From JAFGJU01 sp964570935 (GTDB taxonomy: Bacteria > Eisenbacteria > RBG-16-71-46 > JAFGJU01): a stretch of 64,000 bases of DNA. How positions within the stretch are numbered: position 1 is the stretch's first letter; every line of letters starts with the position of its first letter. Made by a program: the position numbers and the translations under genes. The notes beneath the pieces are model-generated. The model was not told where the DNA came from, made no database searches, and saw only the letters and a list, made by a program, of their open reading frames with translations. Positions 34,354-42,913 of the stretch are shown here, piece by piece. Location of the stretch: the NCBI GenBank assembly GCA_964570935.1, contig CAZMZP010000063.1:3085-67084 (forward strand). Direction: 5' to 3'.

Positions 34354-34780
34354 GCGGGCAGGGGCGATATGAAGGGATTCCGGAAGAGAACTTCGGCTGT
34401 TTGGCCGGCACAGTCCGGCCCAGTCATGTTACGCGCGTACAAGGTTCTCTTCTCATCGATGGAATCGCAACCTGCGCCTCTGCCCGTTCTGATGTCGGAT
34501 GTCCTGCCGCGGCCTCTGCCCGTTCTGTCCACAGAACAGCCGTCCTCGCTCCGTCCCTGAACCTCCCGCAGTGTGAGCTAGTTCCCGCTTCTCCGGCTTC
34601 ACGTTCGCGCCTCCCACAACCACACTTGCCTTGTCCCTCAGCCGAATATAGACTCTCGGTCGGGCTGCAGTCCGGCAGCCGCGCCTTTCCGGCATGACGG
34701 CCGGTTCACAGTCGTTCTAGGGCTGCGCGCGGCCTTGACGCGCGCTCCGAGGCGGCGGTCGCGCATCCGAGGTGATTCCC
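34354..34780. repeat. Intergenic region with 16-bp direct repeat
   Basis: No gene is supported in these 427 bases. GCCTCTGCCCGTTCTG occurs at 34476-34491 and again at 34512-34527, 36 bases apart. A 6-bp stem GGCCGG/CCGGCC lies at 34403-34420. No clear promoter for the gene at 34781 was found. Confidence 0.5.
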
Positions 34781-36991
34781 TTGTCTCATACGCAGTACGC
34801 ACAGGTGGCCTTTCCGATCCCGATCCAGAGTGTGTTCACTTATGTCGTGCCGGAGTCGCTGGCGGGGAAGGTGACGTTGGGGTCACACGTGCTGGCCTTT
34901 CTCGGAAGGCGAAAGCTGTCCGGGTTTGTCGTGGGCGATGAACCTCGACCGGATTTGAAGAGCGTGAGACCGCTGGAAGCACTGGTCCGGCCGGAGCCGG
35001 TCTTCGACGCGCGGATGCTCGAGCTCGCGCGTCTCGCGGCGGAGCACTACTTGAGCCCCCTGGGGGAGATCCTGGCGGCAGCGTATCCCGGTCACGCGGA
35101 CAAGAGGCCTCGGCCGTCCAAGGGCGATGCGCCGGCCGGATCGTCCCGCGAAGATGACTCCGGCAGGAAGGACCCAGCCGGTCTGGAACTGGGCGCGGAC
35201 GTGAGCTCCTGCTTCCTGCCGCTGCTTGAACAATCGGGCAGCGGAGGCCCCCGGGTGTTCGTGCTCAACGCGGCAGAGGCCGTCCGCGAGAGACAGTACC
35301 CCGGCCTCACTGACAAGGTCGTGGCCGGCGGCGGCAGCGTCCTCTTCCTCGTGCCCGAGGTCTCCACGTCATCGTCGCTGGCGGCGCTGCTTAAGGCCCG
35401 TTTCGGTCCGAGAATGGCCCTCTTCCACAGTATGCTCCGCATCTCCGAGAGAAAGAACATCTGGGAGGACTGCCGGGGCGGCCGCCTGCGGGTGGTACTC
35501 GGCACGCGCTCGGCAGTGTTTCTCCCGCTTCGCGGCCTCAGGCTTATCGTCGTGGAAGACGAGCACGCGCAGCCGTATAAACAGGAAGAGACGCCTCGAT
35601 ACAACGGACGAGACGTCGCCCTGATGAGGGCGCGACTCGAGGGTGTCCCGGTTGTGCTGGCCTCCGCCACGCCGTCAGTGGAAACGTACCTCGCGCTCAA
35701 GCGAAGCGAGTACCTACTCCTCGAGCCGGAGCCCCTGAACGAAGGGGCTCCGGAGGACGTGGAAGGAGGACCGCCGGAGACGGCGGTGCCGGGCACAGAG
35801 CCCGAGGTTGGGTCAGGCGGGCAGCCCGCAGCAGGATCCTCCAGGCCTGCCCGGCCGGCCGTAAGCATTGTGGACATGCGAAACTGGGACAACGTCGTGT
35901 CCGGAGGTGATGAATTCTCACGGCCCCTGGCCTCCGCCGTCCGGCAGTGTCTGGACGAAGGGCGAAGGGCACTCATCTTTCTCAACAGACGCGGCTTTTC
36001 GACGTACGTCCAATGCCAGGACTGCGGCGGAGTCGAGACGTGTCCGTCGTGCGAGCTTCCTCTCGTCCTGCATTCCGCAGACGGCGCGCTCCTCTGCCAT
36101 CACTGCGGACACACGACGCACGCGCCGTCGTCGTGCCGGAAATGCAAGGGGGTCAGGTTCCGGTTCGGCGGAGCCGGCATAGAGAAAGTGGAGACGCAGC
36201 TCAAGAAGATCGCGCCTGCCGCCCGAGTCGGCCGGCTGGACCTGGACTCGGCCGGGACGCGGGCAGGGGCGCTGAGCGCCGCAGGCAGGTTCGCCGGAGG
36301 CGAGCTGGACGTACTTATAGGCACCCTGATGGTCATGAAGGGGTTTGACCTTGGTGAGATAGCCCTGGTCGGGGTCCTCCACGCCGAGACGCAGCTCAAC
36401 ATCCCGGACTTCCGTTCGGGCGAACGGGCGTTCGAGCTGCTCTCGGAAGTGGCCGCGCTGGCCGGGCGGGCGGGCGATACGAGCCAGCGCGAAGGCGCCG
36501 ACGGCTCCGGTCCTGCCGGGGGCTCGGACATCGCCGAAGGCTCGGGCCCTCCCGGGCAGGTCATCATACAGACCTTGAACCCGGACCACCACAGCGTGGT
36601 CGCGGTGGCCGCCGGCGACCCCGGTGTGTTCTACGAGCAGGAGCTCAAGCAGCGGGAAGAGCTTGGCTACCCGCCGTTTTCCACGCTGGTCGCAGTGCAC
36701 ATCTCCGGGCCGAAGGAGCCGCAGGTCCTCAGAGTAGTCCAACAGGCCGGCTCCGCCGCCTCTTCGGTCGCGTCTTCGCTGGCAAGTCAGGGCCTGCCGG
36801 TCCGGGTGCTGGGGCCGTCGCCTGGCTACCCGGCCAGGTCGCGGGGTCAATTCCGGTGGCGCATGAGCATCAGGGCCGACAAACGGGAGGCCGCAAGCAG
36901 AGCGGCCAGAGACATTCTGGCCGAACTGGGCGGAAAGCATGACGTTGGCGGAGTCACCGTCAGCATGGACGTGGACCCCGTGGGGACTTGA
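34781..36991 (+). CDS. priA: PriA-like primosomal protein lacking ATPase motifs
   Basis: PriA normally is a 3'-5' helicase restarting stalled forks. The N-terminal DNA-binding region, the eight-Cys zinc region (CQDCGGVETCPSCELPL and CHHCG...CRKC), GTRSAVF and LASATPSVETY are recognisable. Where Walker A (GVTGSGKT) should be, the sequence reads VFVLNAAEAVRERQY with no GKT. Walker B reads VVEDEH instead of VIDEEH, and motif VI reads EVAALAGRAGD instead of QVAGRAGR. Two low-complexity inserts (about 320-360 and 565-600) are present. So it is probably not an active helicase. TTG 34781 follows AGGTGA; GTG 34772 is an alternative. Confidence 0.85.
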   Translation: MSHTQYAQVAFPIPIQSVFTYVVPESLAGKVTLGSHVLAFLGRRKLSGFVVGDEPRPDLKSVRPLEALVRPEPVFDARMLELARLAAEHYLSPLGEILAAAYPGHADKRPRPSKGDAPAGSSREDDSGRKDPAGLELGADVSSCFLPLLEQSGSGGPRVFVLNAAEAVRERQYPGLTDKVVAGGGSVLFLVPEVSTSSSLAALLKARFGPRMALFHSMLRISERKNIWEDCRGGRLRVVLGTRSAVFLPLRGLRLIVVEDEHAQPYKQEETPRYNGRDVALMRARLEGVPVVLASATPSVETYLALKRSEYLLLEPEPLNEGAPEDVEGGPPETAVPGTEPEVGSGGQPAAGSSRPARPAVSIVDMRNWDNVVSGGDEFSRPLASAVRQCLDEGRRALIFLNRRGFSTYVQCQDCGGVETCPSCELPLVLHSADGALLCHHCGHTTHAPSSCRKCKGVRFRFGGAGIEKVETQLKKIAPAARVGRLDLDSAGTRAGALSAAGRFAGGELDVLIGTLMVMKGFDLGEIALVGVLHAETQLNIPDFRSGERAFELLSEVAALAGRAGDTSQREGADGSGPAGGSDIAEGSGPPGQVIIQTLNPDHHSVVAVAAGDPGVFYEQELKQREELGYPPFSTLVAVHISGPKEPQVLRVVQQAGSAASSVASSLASQGLPVRVLGPSPGYPARSRGQFRWRMSIRADKREAASRAARDILAELGGKHDVGGVTVSMDVDPVGT

Positions 36992-37094
36992 CAGCCCCGG
37001 GCGCCAGGGTGTAGCCTGACATACTGTTGTTTTGCGCCGTTTCCTGCAGTCGGCGGGGTGCCGGCTGTGTTTCATTAGGTGGTGTTTTTCAGAT

Positions 37095-37754
37095 TTGATT
37101 ACTCTGGAACAGGCAAAGGCTCACCCCACGGTGAGAGCCTTCATCGATAAGGCAGACCAGCAGCTCGGGGTCATCGGATACACCGAGCACGGCGAGCGCC
37201 ATGCCAATCTGGTCAGCAGCATCTCCTGCAACATCCTCAAGCGTCTCGGCAAACCCGAGCGAGTGAGCGAGCTCGCCTCGATAGCGGGCTACCTCCACGA
37301 CATAGGCAACGTCATCAACCGGGACTTTCACGCGCAGTCGGGAGCCATGCTCGCTTACGGCGTGCTCAAAGACATGGGGATGGGGGAGGACGAGTTGGCC
37401 GAGATAATCGCTGCAATCGGAAACCACCACGAGGACCAGGGCGAGTCCGTCAGCGACATAAGCGCCGCCATCATCCTGGCCGACAAGAGCGACGTCCATC
37501 GCTCCAGGGTCAGGAGCGCGGACATGATAAAGCTGGACATACACGACAGGGTAAACTACGCGGCGACCAATTCGTTTCTGAGAGTCGTCGAGAAGAAGAA
37601 GGTGAACTCTCTCGAGCTCACAATCGACACGAGCATTTCCCAGTTGATGGAGTACTTTGAGATTTTTCTTTCGCGCATGCTTGCCTCGAGGAAGGCCGCG
37701 AACTTTCTGTCTTGCTCCTTCGAGGTCATCATCAACGGTAACAAGATGTTGTAG
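37095..37754 (+). CDS. HD-domain phosphohydrolase
   Basis: This protein of about 219 residues has the HD superfamily metal site spread over EHGERHANLV, AGYLHDIGNVIN (the HD pair) and AIGNHHEDQG, plus ILADKSDVH. It is a single-domain hydrolase of unknown nucleotide or phosphate ester. The start is uncertain: TTG 37095 gives a clean N-terminus (ITLEQAKAHPTV) but the nearest GGTGG is about 12 bases away; the frame is open back to 37032. It lies between priA and a TPR lipoprotein on the same strand. Confidence 0.8.
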   Translation: MITLEQAKAHPTVRAFIDKADQQLGVIGYTEHGERHANLVSSISCNILKRLGKPERVSELASIAGYLHDIGNVINRDFHAQSGAMLAYGVLKDMGMGEDELAEIIAAIGNHHEDQGESVSDISAAIILADKSDVHRSRVRSADMIKLDIHDRVNYAATNSFLRVVEKKKVNSLELTIDTSISQLMEYFEIFLSRMLASRKAANFLSCSFEVIINGNKML

Positions 37755-37838
37755 CCGGCCGCGCTGCGACTCGCGCGGTCAATGGAATCAGTCCCCGCAG
37801 TGTTTTCGCTCAGCCCGCCGCGGCTGAAAGGAGGAAAT

Positions 37839-39056
37839 ATGCGACGCTTTCCGAGTTCTGTTCTGCTGTTCGGCTTGATCGGCGCCTTCGCCGTGACCGG
37901 CTGTGCGCAGAACCCGCACCTGTCCGGCGGACGGCTCTACCGCAGCCAGAAGATCTACGACAAGGCCCTGCGAGAGCTCGAGCTGGCCGTCCAGCAGGAG
38001 CCGAACAACCCGCTGGCCCATCTCGAGTTGGGCATGGTGTTCGCCGAGCTCGGAGAAACCAAGAAGGCGGGGCAGGAATTCGAGAAGACTCTGCAGCTGG
38101 ACCCCAAGATGCAGAAGGACGTCGACGCCAACCGCCAGCATTACTGGGTGGAGCATTTCAACGCGGGCATCAGGCTCTCGAACGAAGAACAGAATTTCGC
38201 GGCGGCGGCGGAGGAATTCCAGAAGGCCGTCGACCTGGACCCCAAGGACGTCAGGGCCTACACGAACCTGGCGTTCTGTTTAAGGAAGACGGGGAGGCCG
38301 GATGAGGCGCTGGCCCTGTTCCAGAAGGCGCTCACTCTGAACCCGACTGACGCGAACGCCAGGAAGAACCTGGCCGCGAGCTACCTGGACATGGCCAGGA
38401 GCGAGTCGAGGGAAAAGCGCTACATCGACGCCATCATGCTGTACGAGAAGGCAGCCGAGCTGGACAGCACGTATACGGACGCGCAGTTCGAGCTGGCCAA
38501 CGCATACTCGGAGGCCGCCCTGGCCGATAGCATCGAGGTGGCCAGGACTCAGTACTACGACAAGGCGGTGTCGCTGTACAACCGAGTGCTCGAAAGGACT
38601 CCGGACAACATAGACGCGACTTTCAACCTGGGTACGGCCTACCTGGCGATGGACAAGCTGGACGAGGCCATGCCGCTTCTGCAGAAAGCCGTCAACCTGG
38701 ACCCCAAGGCCTACGACTTCCATTACAGACTCGGAAGAGCCTACGCCAGGTCCGGCAGTATAGAAATGGCCACTGCGGAGATAGTAATGTCCACGGCCCT
38801 TCAGAGGGGAACTGATCAGACCGACCTCGAAGCCTGGTTCGGCGCGGACGCCATGAAGGCCAGATATCCTGACGTCACCGCGCAGACAAAGGCCATGCAG
38901 ACCAACGGGAGGCCCGAGCAGGTCTACGCGTACGACGAGTCCGGCGTGGTCGTGGAAGTGTGGTTCTACTGGACCAAGGGCCTGGGGCTTTACTTCGTGA
39001 ACGGCACAGCGCCGGCCATCAGCAAGGTGGAATTCGCCCCGGTAGCAAGTCAGTGA
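37839..39056 (+). CDS. TPR-repeat lipoprotein
   Basis: This 405-residue protein has a lipoprotein signal (MRRFPSSVLLFGLIGAFAVTGCAQ) with lipobox VTGC. It then carries at least five tetratricopeptide repeats (for example NPLAHLELGMVFAELGETKKA, DVRAYTNLAFCLRKTGRPDEA and NIDATFNLGTAYLAMDKLDEA). The last 90 residues are not TPR and end in a beta-rich stretch (VVVEVWFYWTKGLGLYFVNG). TPR lipoproteins often scaffold envelope assembly. ATG 37839 follows AAGGAGG. The IlvC-like gene begins 2 bases after its stop, so the two are probably coupled. Confidence 0.85.
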   Translation: MRRFPSSVLLFGLIGAFAVTGCAQNPHLSGGRLYRSQKIYDKALRELELAVQQEPNNPLAHLELGMVFAELGETKKAGQEFEKTLQLDPKMQKDVDANRQHYWVEHFNAGIRLSNEEQNFAAAAEEFQKAVDLDPKDVRAYTNLAFCLRKTGRPDEALALFQKALTLNPTDANARKNLAASYLDMARSESREKRYIDAIMLYEKAAELDSTYTDAQFELANAYSEAALADSIEVARTQYYDKAVSLYNRVLERTPDNIDATFNLGTAYLAMDKLDEAMPLLQKAVNLDPKAYDFHYRLGRAYARSGSIEMATAEIVMSTALQRGTDQTDLEAWFGADAMKARYPDVTAQTKAMQTNGRPEQVYAYDESGVVVEVWFYWTKGLGLYFVNGTAPAISKVEFAPVASQ

Positions 39057-39057
39057 A

Positions 39058-40086
39058 GTGACCCGATTCTTTGCAGAAGCCGACTGCCAACGTTCCTTCA
39101 TCGAAGATAAGACTGTGAGCGTCGTGGGCTACGGCAACCAGGGCCGGGCCCACGCGCTCAATCTTCGCGACAGCGGAGTGCGCGTCGTAGTCGGACTGCG
39201 GCCGGGAAGCCCTTCCCTGAAGAGCGCCGCGTCCGAGGGTCTCGAAACCGCGCCCATGGCGGACGCGGTGTCGCGCGCCGACGTCGTCACCCTCCTTGTT
39301 CCCGACGAAGTCCACGGCAAGGTCTACGAGGAGCACGTGGCGCCCCGCATTAGGCCGGGAGCGTCGCTTTGCCTCGCGCACGGCCTGAGCGTCCGGTTCG
39401 GCATCCTAAAGCCGGAGCGTGGAGTGGACGTTTTCATGGTGGCCCCGCTGGGCGCGGGCAGCCTCCTCAGGCGGCTCTACACCGAGGGCGCCGGGCTGCC
39501 GTGCTACGTGGCGGTCCATCAGGATTCGAGCGGGAGCGCCCTGCAGACCGCGCTGGCTTACGCCTGGGCTCTCGGGTCCGCGCGTTCGGGGCTCGTCGAG
39601 ACGACGTTCAAGGACGAGGCCGAGGTGGACCTTTTCGGCGAGCAGGCGGTCCTGTGCGGCGGGGTGTCGTTTCTTCTGCTCAAGGCGTTCAACGTCCTGG
39701 TGGAGAGCGGGTACGAGCCCGAGATGGCCTACATGGAATGCGTTAGCCAGCTCAAGGCGTCGGCCGACGTCATAGGCAAAGACGGTCTGGACGGGTTCGC
39801 GAAACGGGTCAGCACGCCCGCGCTGTACGGCCTGCTGACGCGGGGGACCCGCGTAGTAGGAGAGGAGGCCGAGCTCGCGATGAGGCGGCTTCTCAAGGAC
39901 ATTCAGTCGGGCGAGTTTGTGCGGGAGTGGCTCCGCGATGGCACGGCGGAAAAGGCGGCCGACGCGGGCTCTCGCTTTTCCCGGCTGCTGGCCGCCTGGA
40001 ACGCTCTCAGGATCCACGGAGTGGGTCGCGGCCTGAGGGGAGCGTCCGGGGGGCGGCCTGCTGACGGCGGGCCCGACGGCGCTTGA
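39058..40086 (+). CDS. Ketol-acid reductoisomerase paralogue with altered active site
   Basis: The 342-residue protein aligns with class I KARI (IlvC) from end to end. It has GYGNQGRAHALNLRDSG (NADPH fold), GLRPGSPSLKSA (a Ser/Arg loop typical of NADPH use), VPDEVHGKVY, AHGLSVRF (His108), EVDLFGEQAVLCGG (Asp191, Glu195), AYMECVSQL (Glu227) and STPALYG (Ser252). Two catalytic positions differ: the Lys of APKGPG is Leu131 (APLGAGS), and the Glu of the HE pair is Gln231. The normal isomerase chemistry is therefore doubtful. No other branched-chain amino acid gene is nearby. GTG 39058 lies 2 bases after the TPR gene. Confidence 0.8.
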   Translation: MTRFFAEADCQRSFIEDKTVSVVGYGNQGRAHALNLRDSGVRVVVGLRPGSPSLKSAASEGLETAPMADAVSRADVVTLLVPDEVHGKVYEEHVAPRIRPGASLCLAHGLSVRFGILKPERGVDVFMVAPLGAGSLLRRLYTEGAGLPCYVAVHQDSSGSALQTALAYAWALGSARSGLVETTFKDEAEVDLFGEQAVLCGGVSFLLLKAFNVLVESGYEPEMAYMECVSQLKASADVIGKDGLDGFAKRVSTPALYGLLTRGTRVVGEEAELAMRRLLKDIQSGEFVREWLRDGTAEKAADAGSRFSRLLAAWNALRIHGVGRGLRGASGGRPADGGPDGA

Positions 40087-40390
40087 AATGCCTCTTGACA
40101 GGTTTTCGACAATGGGGTAGCATACTATCGAAAGCGGAATTGACCTGTCGCGTTTCTTCTCGCCTGGCGCCCTCGTTGACTTTGTCTCAATGACATCATT
40201 ATTGCGAAGGCCCTTTGCCGGGTTTGGATCCTTGTTCGCAGATTCCTCAGGTCGCGTTATGCCCGTCGAGTAACACTACAAAGAACTGGCATTTTCCTGC
40301 ATGAACAAGCGTCCTGATTTACCAATCTGTATGTGAGATTCGTGCGTTCTTGACCTGACCCCCTGGGTTCAAGCGTGAGGAGTGTGAGTT
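40087..40390 (+). promoter_or_regulatory. rho upstream region with promoter and long leader
   Basis: TTGACA at 40095-40100 and TAGCAT at 40118-40123 (17-base spacer) form a good sigma-70 type promoter. TTGACT at 40176-40181 with TTATTG at 40199-40204 is a possible second one. The leader before rho would be about 190-260 bases. Rho genes are often autoregulated in such leaders; no specific structure was identified. Confidence 0.45.
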
Positions 40391-41638
40391 ATGGGCATTG
40401 CCGAAATGAAGGGTAAGACGGTTGCGGAGCTTGTGCAGCTGGCGCAGCAGCTCAACATCGCGGGCGCCAGCGGAATGCGCAAGCAGGACCTGATGTTCAA
40501 GATCCTGGAGGCGCAGACCCAGCAGAACGGCCTGATATTCGCCGAGGGGGTGCTGGAGATCCTGTCGGAGGGATACGGCTTCCTCAGGTCCACGGATTAC
40601 AACTATCTGCCCGGCCCGGACGACATATACGTCTCACCATCACAAATCAAGAGGTTTGACCTCAGAACCGGGGACACCATCTCCGGCCAGGTCAGGCCGC
40701 CCAAGGACGGGGAGCGTTACTTCGCCCTTCTGCGAGTCGAGGCGGTCAACTTCGAGAGCCCGGAGGTGGCTAAGGACAAGATCCTGTTCGACAACCTGAC
40801 TCCGCTCTACCCGCACGAGAAACTCAAACTCGAGGCGAAAAACCACGACATTTCGACTCGCATCATGGACCTGCTCAGTCCCATCGGAAAGGGACAGAGG
40901 GGTCTCATAGTGTCGCCGCCCAAGGCGGGAAAGACGATCCTCCTTCAGAAGATAGCAAACAGCATCACCGAGAACCATCCCGAGGTCATCCTGATAGTCC
41001 TCCTCATAGACGAGCGGCCCGAAGAGGTCACCGACATGGAAAGGTCCGTCAACGGAGAGGTCGTCAGCTCCACCTTCGACGAACCGGCCGAGCGGCACGT
41101 TCAGGTTGCCGAGATGGTGCTGGAGAAGGCGAAGCGTCTGGTCGAGCACAACCGGGACGTCGTGATACTTCTCGACAGCATCACGCGACTCGCCAGGGCG
41201 CACAACACGGTCGTGCCCCACAGCGGGAAGATCCTGTCTGGCGGCGTGGACGCCAACGCCCTTCAGAAGCCGAAGAGGTTCTTCGGCGCCGCCAGAAACA
41301 TCGAGAACGGCGGAAGCCTGACGATCATCGCGACGGCGCTGGTCGACACCGGAAGCCGCATGGACGAGGTCATTTTTGAGGAGTTCAAGGGCACGGGCAA
41401 CATGGAGCTCGTGCTTGACAGACGCATCAGCGATAGGAGAATATTTCCTGCGCTGGACATCAACAAGTCCAGCACCAGACACGAGGAGCTTCTGATGCCG
41501 CAGGACGAGCTCAACAAGGTCTGGATACTGAGGAAGTTCCTGGCCGAGCTCAATTCGGTCGAAGCCATGGAGTTTCTCATCGGGAAAATGGGTCAGGCCA
41601 AGACCAACAAGAAGTTCCTGGAATCCATGAACGCATAA
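40391..41638 (+). CDS. rho: Transcription termination factor Rho
   Basis: Rho is the hexameric RNA helicase that ends transcription. The 415-residue protein has the N-terminal helical region, the RNA-binding cold-shock-like domain (GVLEILSEGYGFLRSTDYNYLPGPDDIYVSPSQI), P-loop SPPKAGKT (175-182), VLLIDERPEEVTDM, the Q-loop/R-loop region SGGVDANALQKPKRFFGAARNIENGGS, and EFKGTGNMELVLDRRISDRRIFPAL. All motifs are intact and the length is standard, with no large N-terminal insert. ATG 40391 follows GTGAGGAGTGTG. rpmE lies 12 bases downstream. Confidence 0.98.
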   Translation: MGIAEMKGKTVAELVQLAQQLNIAGASGMRKQDLMFKILEAQTQQNGLIFAEGVLEILSEGYGFLRSTDYNYLPGPDDIYVSPSQIKRFDLRTGDTISGQVRPPKDGERYFALLRVEAVNFESPEVAKDKILFDNLTPLYPHEKLKLEAKNHDISTRIMDLLSPIGKGQRGLIVSPPKAGKTILLQKIANSITENHPEVILIVLLIDERPEEVTDMERSVNGEVVSSTFDEPAERHVQVAEMVLEKAKRLVEHNRDVVILLDSITRLARAHNTVVPHSGKILSGGVDANALQKPKRFFGAARNIENGGSLTIIATALVDTGSRMDEVIFEEFKGTGNMELVLDRRISDRRIFPALDINKSSTRHEELLMPQDELNKVWILRKFLAELNSVEAMEFLIGKMGQAKTNKKFLESMNA

Positions 41639-41650
41639 GGGAGAGCGCTA

Positions 41651-41902
41651 ATGAAGAAGGGCATTCATCCTAAGTACCACGAGACGAAGATAACCTGTGT
41701 CTGCGGGAACGTCATAGAGACACACTCCACGGTGAAAGACATCCACGTGGAAATCTGCTCGAACTGCCACCCGTTCTTCACCGGCAAGCAGAAGCTCATA
41801 GACACCGCGGGCCGCGTCGAGAGGTACAGGAGGAAATACGCCAAGGGCGCGAAGGCGGCCGGAAGCACAAAGCCGGCCGAATCGGGCGAGGCGAAGGCTT
41901 GA
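41651..41902 (+). CDS. rpmE: Ribosomal protein bL31
   Basis: This 83-residue protein begins MKKGIHPKYHETKITCVCGN and has the zinc-binding Cys set of the C+ type (CVCGN and CSNCHPFFTGKQK), with IDTAGRVERYRRKY as usual. The Lys/Ala-rich tail after residue 60 is a common extension. It lies between rho and the DUF1385 gene. The rho-rpmE pairing is frequent in bacteria. Confidence 0.96.
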   Translation: MKKGIHPKYHETKITCVCGNVIETHSTVKDIHVEICSNCHPFFTGKQKLIDTAGRVERYRRKYAKGAKAAGSTKPAESGEAKA

Positions 41903-41982
41903 GTGGATCTCTCCACGCGCGGCGGCCTGCCATTCACCCCCCGCCCTCGGCGGTCTTGAGGGCGTGCGCGGCATTAGGGACC

Positions 41983-42888
41983 ATGGTGTCTGCGGAAAAA
42001 ATCTCAGTCGGCGGCCAGGCCGTAATAGAGGGCGTCATGATGCGCTCTCCGAAACTGGTCTCGACGGCGGTGCGCAGACCGGGCGGCGACATCACTGTCC
42101 GAACGACCCCCTACGTTTCCGTCTCGAAGAAGAACAAGGCTCTGGGGCTGCCGGTTTTGAGGGGCGCGGTCATCCTCATCGAGACGCTTTCCCTGGGAAT
42201 CAGCTCGCTGGCATATTCCGCCGAGGAGGCGCTCAGGGAAGACGGGGACGAAGCGAAAGGCTCGGCCGACGGGAAAGACAAGAAGAGTCCCCGCGAGGCC
42301 ATCACCAAGCTCAGTCTCACCCTCACCGTGATCGTGGCTCTCGTCCTGGGTTTCGGGCTCTTCTTCTACCTGCCGCTCTTCGTGGCCGAAGCGACCGGGC
42401 TTAAGAGCGGTTTCTGGTTTAACCTGGTTGACGGCGCGGTCCGGCTGACGATCTTCGTCCTCTACGTGTCTCTCATCGCGCTGTGGGGCGAGATGCGGAA
42501 GCTCTACCAGTACCACGGTGCCGAGCACAAATCCATACACGCATTCGAGGCCGGAGAAGACCTGACGCCCGACAATGCCATGAAGCACACGACCCTGCAT
42601 CCCAGGTGCGGAACGAGCTTCCTGTTGATGGTTGTGCTCGTGAGTCTCGTCGTGTTCATCGCGCTGGGGAAGCCGGAGAGCTGGGGCGAGCGGGGGATAA
42701 GGTTTCTGATGGTGCCGCTGATTGCGGGAGTGGCGTTTGAGCTCACGAAGCTGTCGGGCAAGTACGCCAGGAGCGCCGTGGGCGCCGCGCTCATCGCCCC
42801 GGGGCTGTGGCTCCAGCGCATCACCACGAGGGAGCCCACAAGGGAGCAGGTCGAGGTGGCGCTGAAGGCGCTGAAGGAAGTGCTGTAG
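41983..42888 (+). CDS. DUF1385 family membrane protein
   Basis: This 301-residue protein opens with the family signature ISVGGQAVIEGVMMRSP. It contains four or five hydrophobic segments (VIVALVLGFGLFFYLPLFVA, LVDGAVRLTIFVLYVSLIALWG and FLLMVVLVSLVVFIALG among them) and the conserved YQYHGAEHKSIHAFE and TTLHPRCGTSFL motifs. The His/Glu residues suggest a metal site, but the family's function is not known. ATG 41983 follows AGGGA; the frame is open to 41899. Its position between rpmE and prfA matches a widespread conserved gene order. Confidence 0.88.
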   Translation: MVSAEKISVGGQAVIEGVMMRSPKLVSTAVRRPGGDITVRTTPYVSVSKKNKALGLPVLRGAVILIETLSLGISSLAYSAEEALREDGDEAKGSADGKDKKSPREAITKLSLTLTVIVALVLGFGLFFYLPLFVAEATGLKSGFWFNLVDGAVRLTIFVLYVSLIALWGEMRKLYQYHGAEHKSIHAFEAGEDLTPDNAMKHTTLHPRCGTSFLLMVVLVSLVVFIALGKPESWGERGIRFLMVPLIAGVAFELTKLSGKYARSAVGAALIAPGLWLQRITTREPTREQVEVALKALKEVL

Positions 42889-42913
42889 TCGCGCGACCCG
42901 CGGGGCAACGACC

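Noticed and set aside
34369..34560. 63-codon frame in the gap before the PriA-like gene
   Set aside because: Pro/Ser-rich, contains the 16-bp direct repeat, no homologous pattern and only a weak start signal.
40287..40302. TGGCATTTTCCTGCAT as a sigma-54 promoter before rho
   Set aside because: The GG-to-GC spacing is 11 instead of 12 bases, which RpoN does not tolerate, and better sigma-70 boxes lie upstream.
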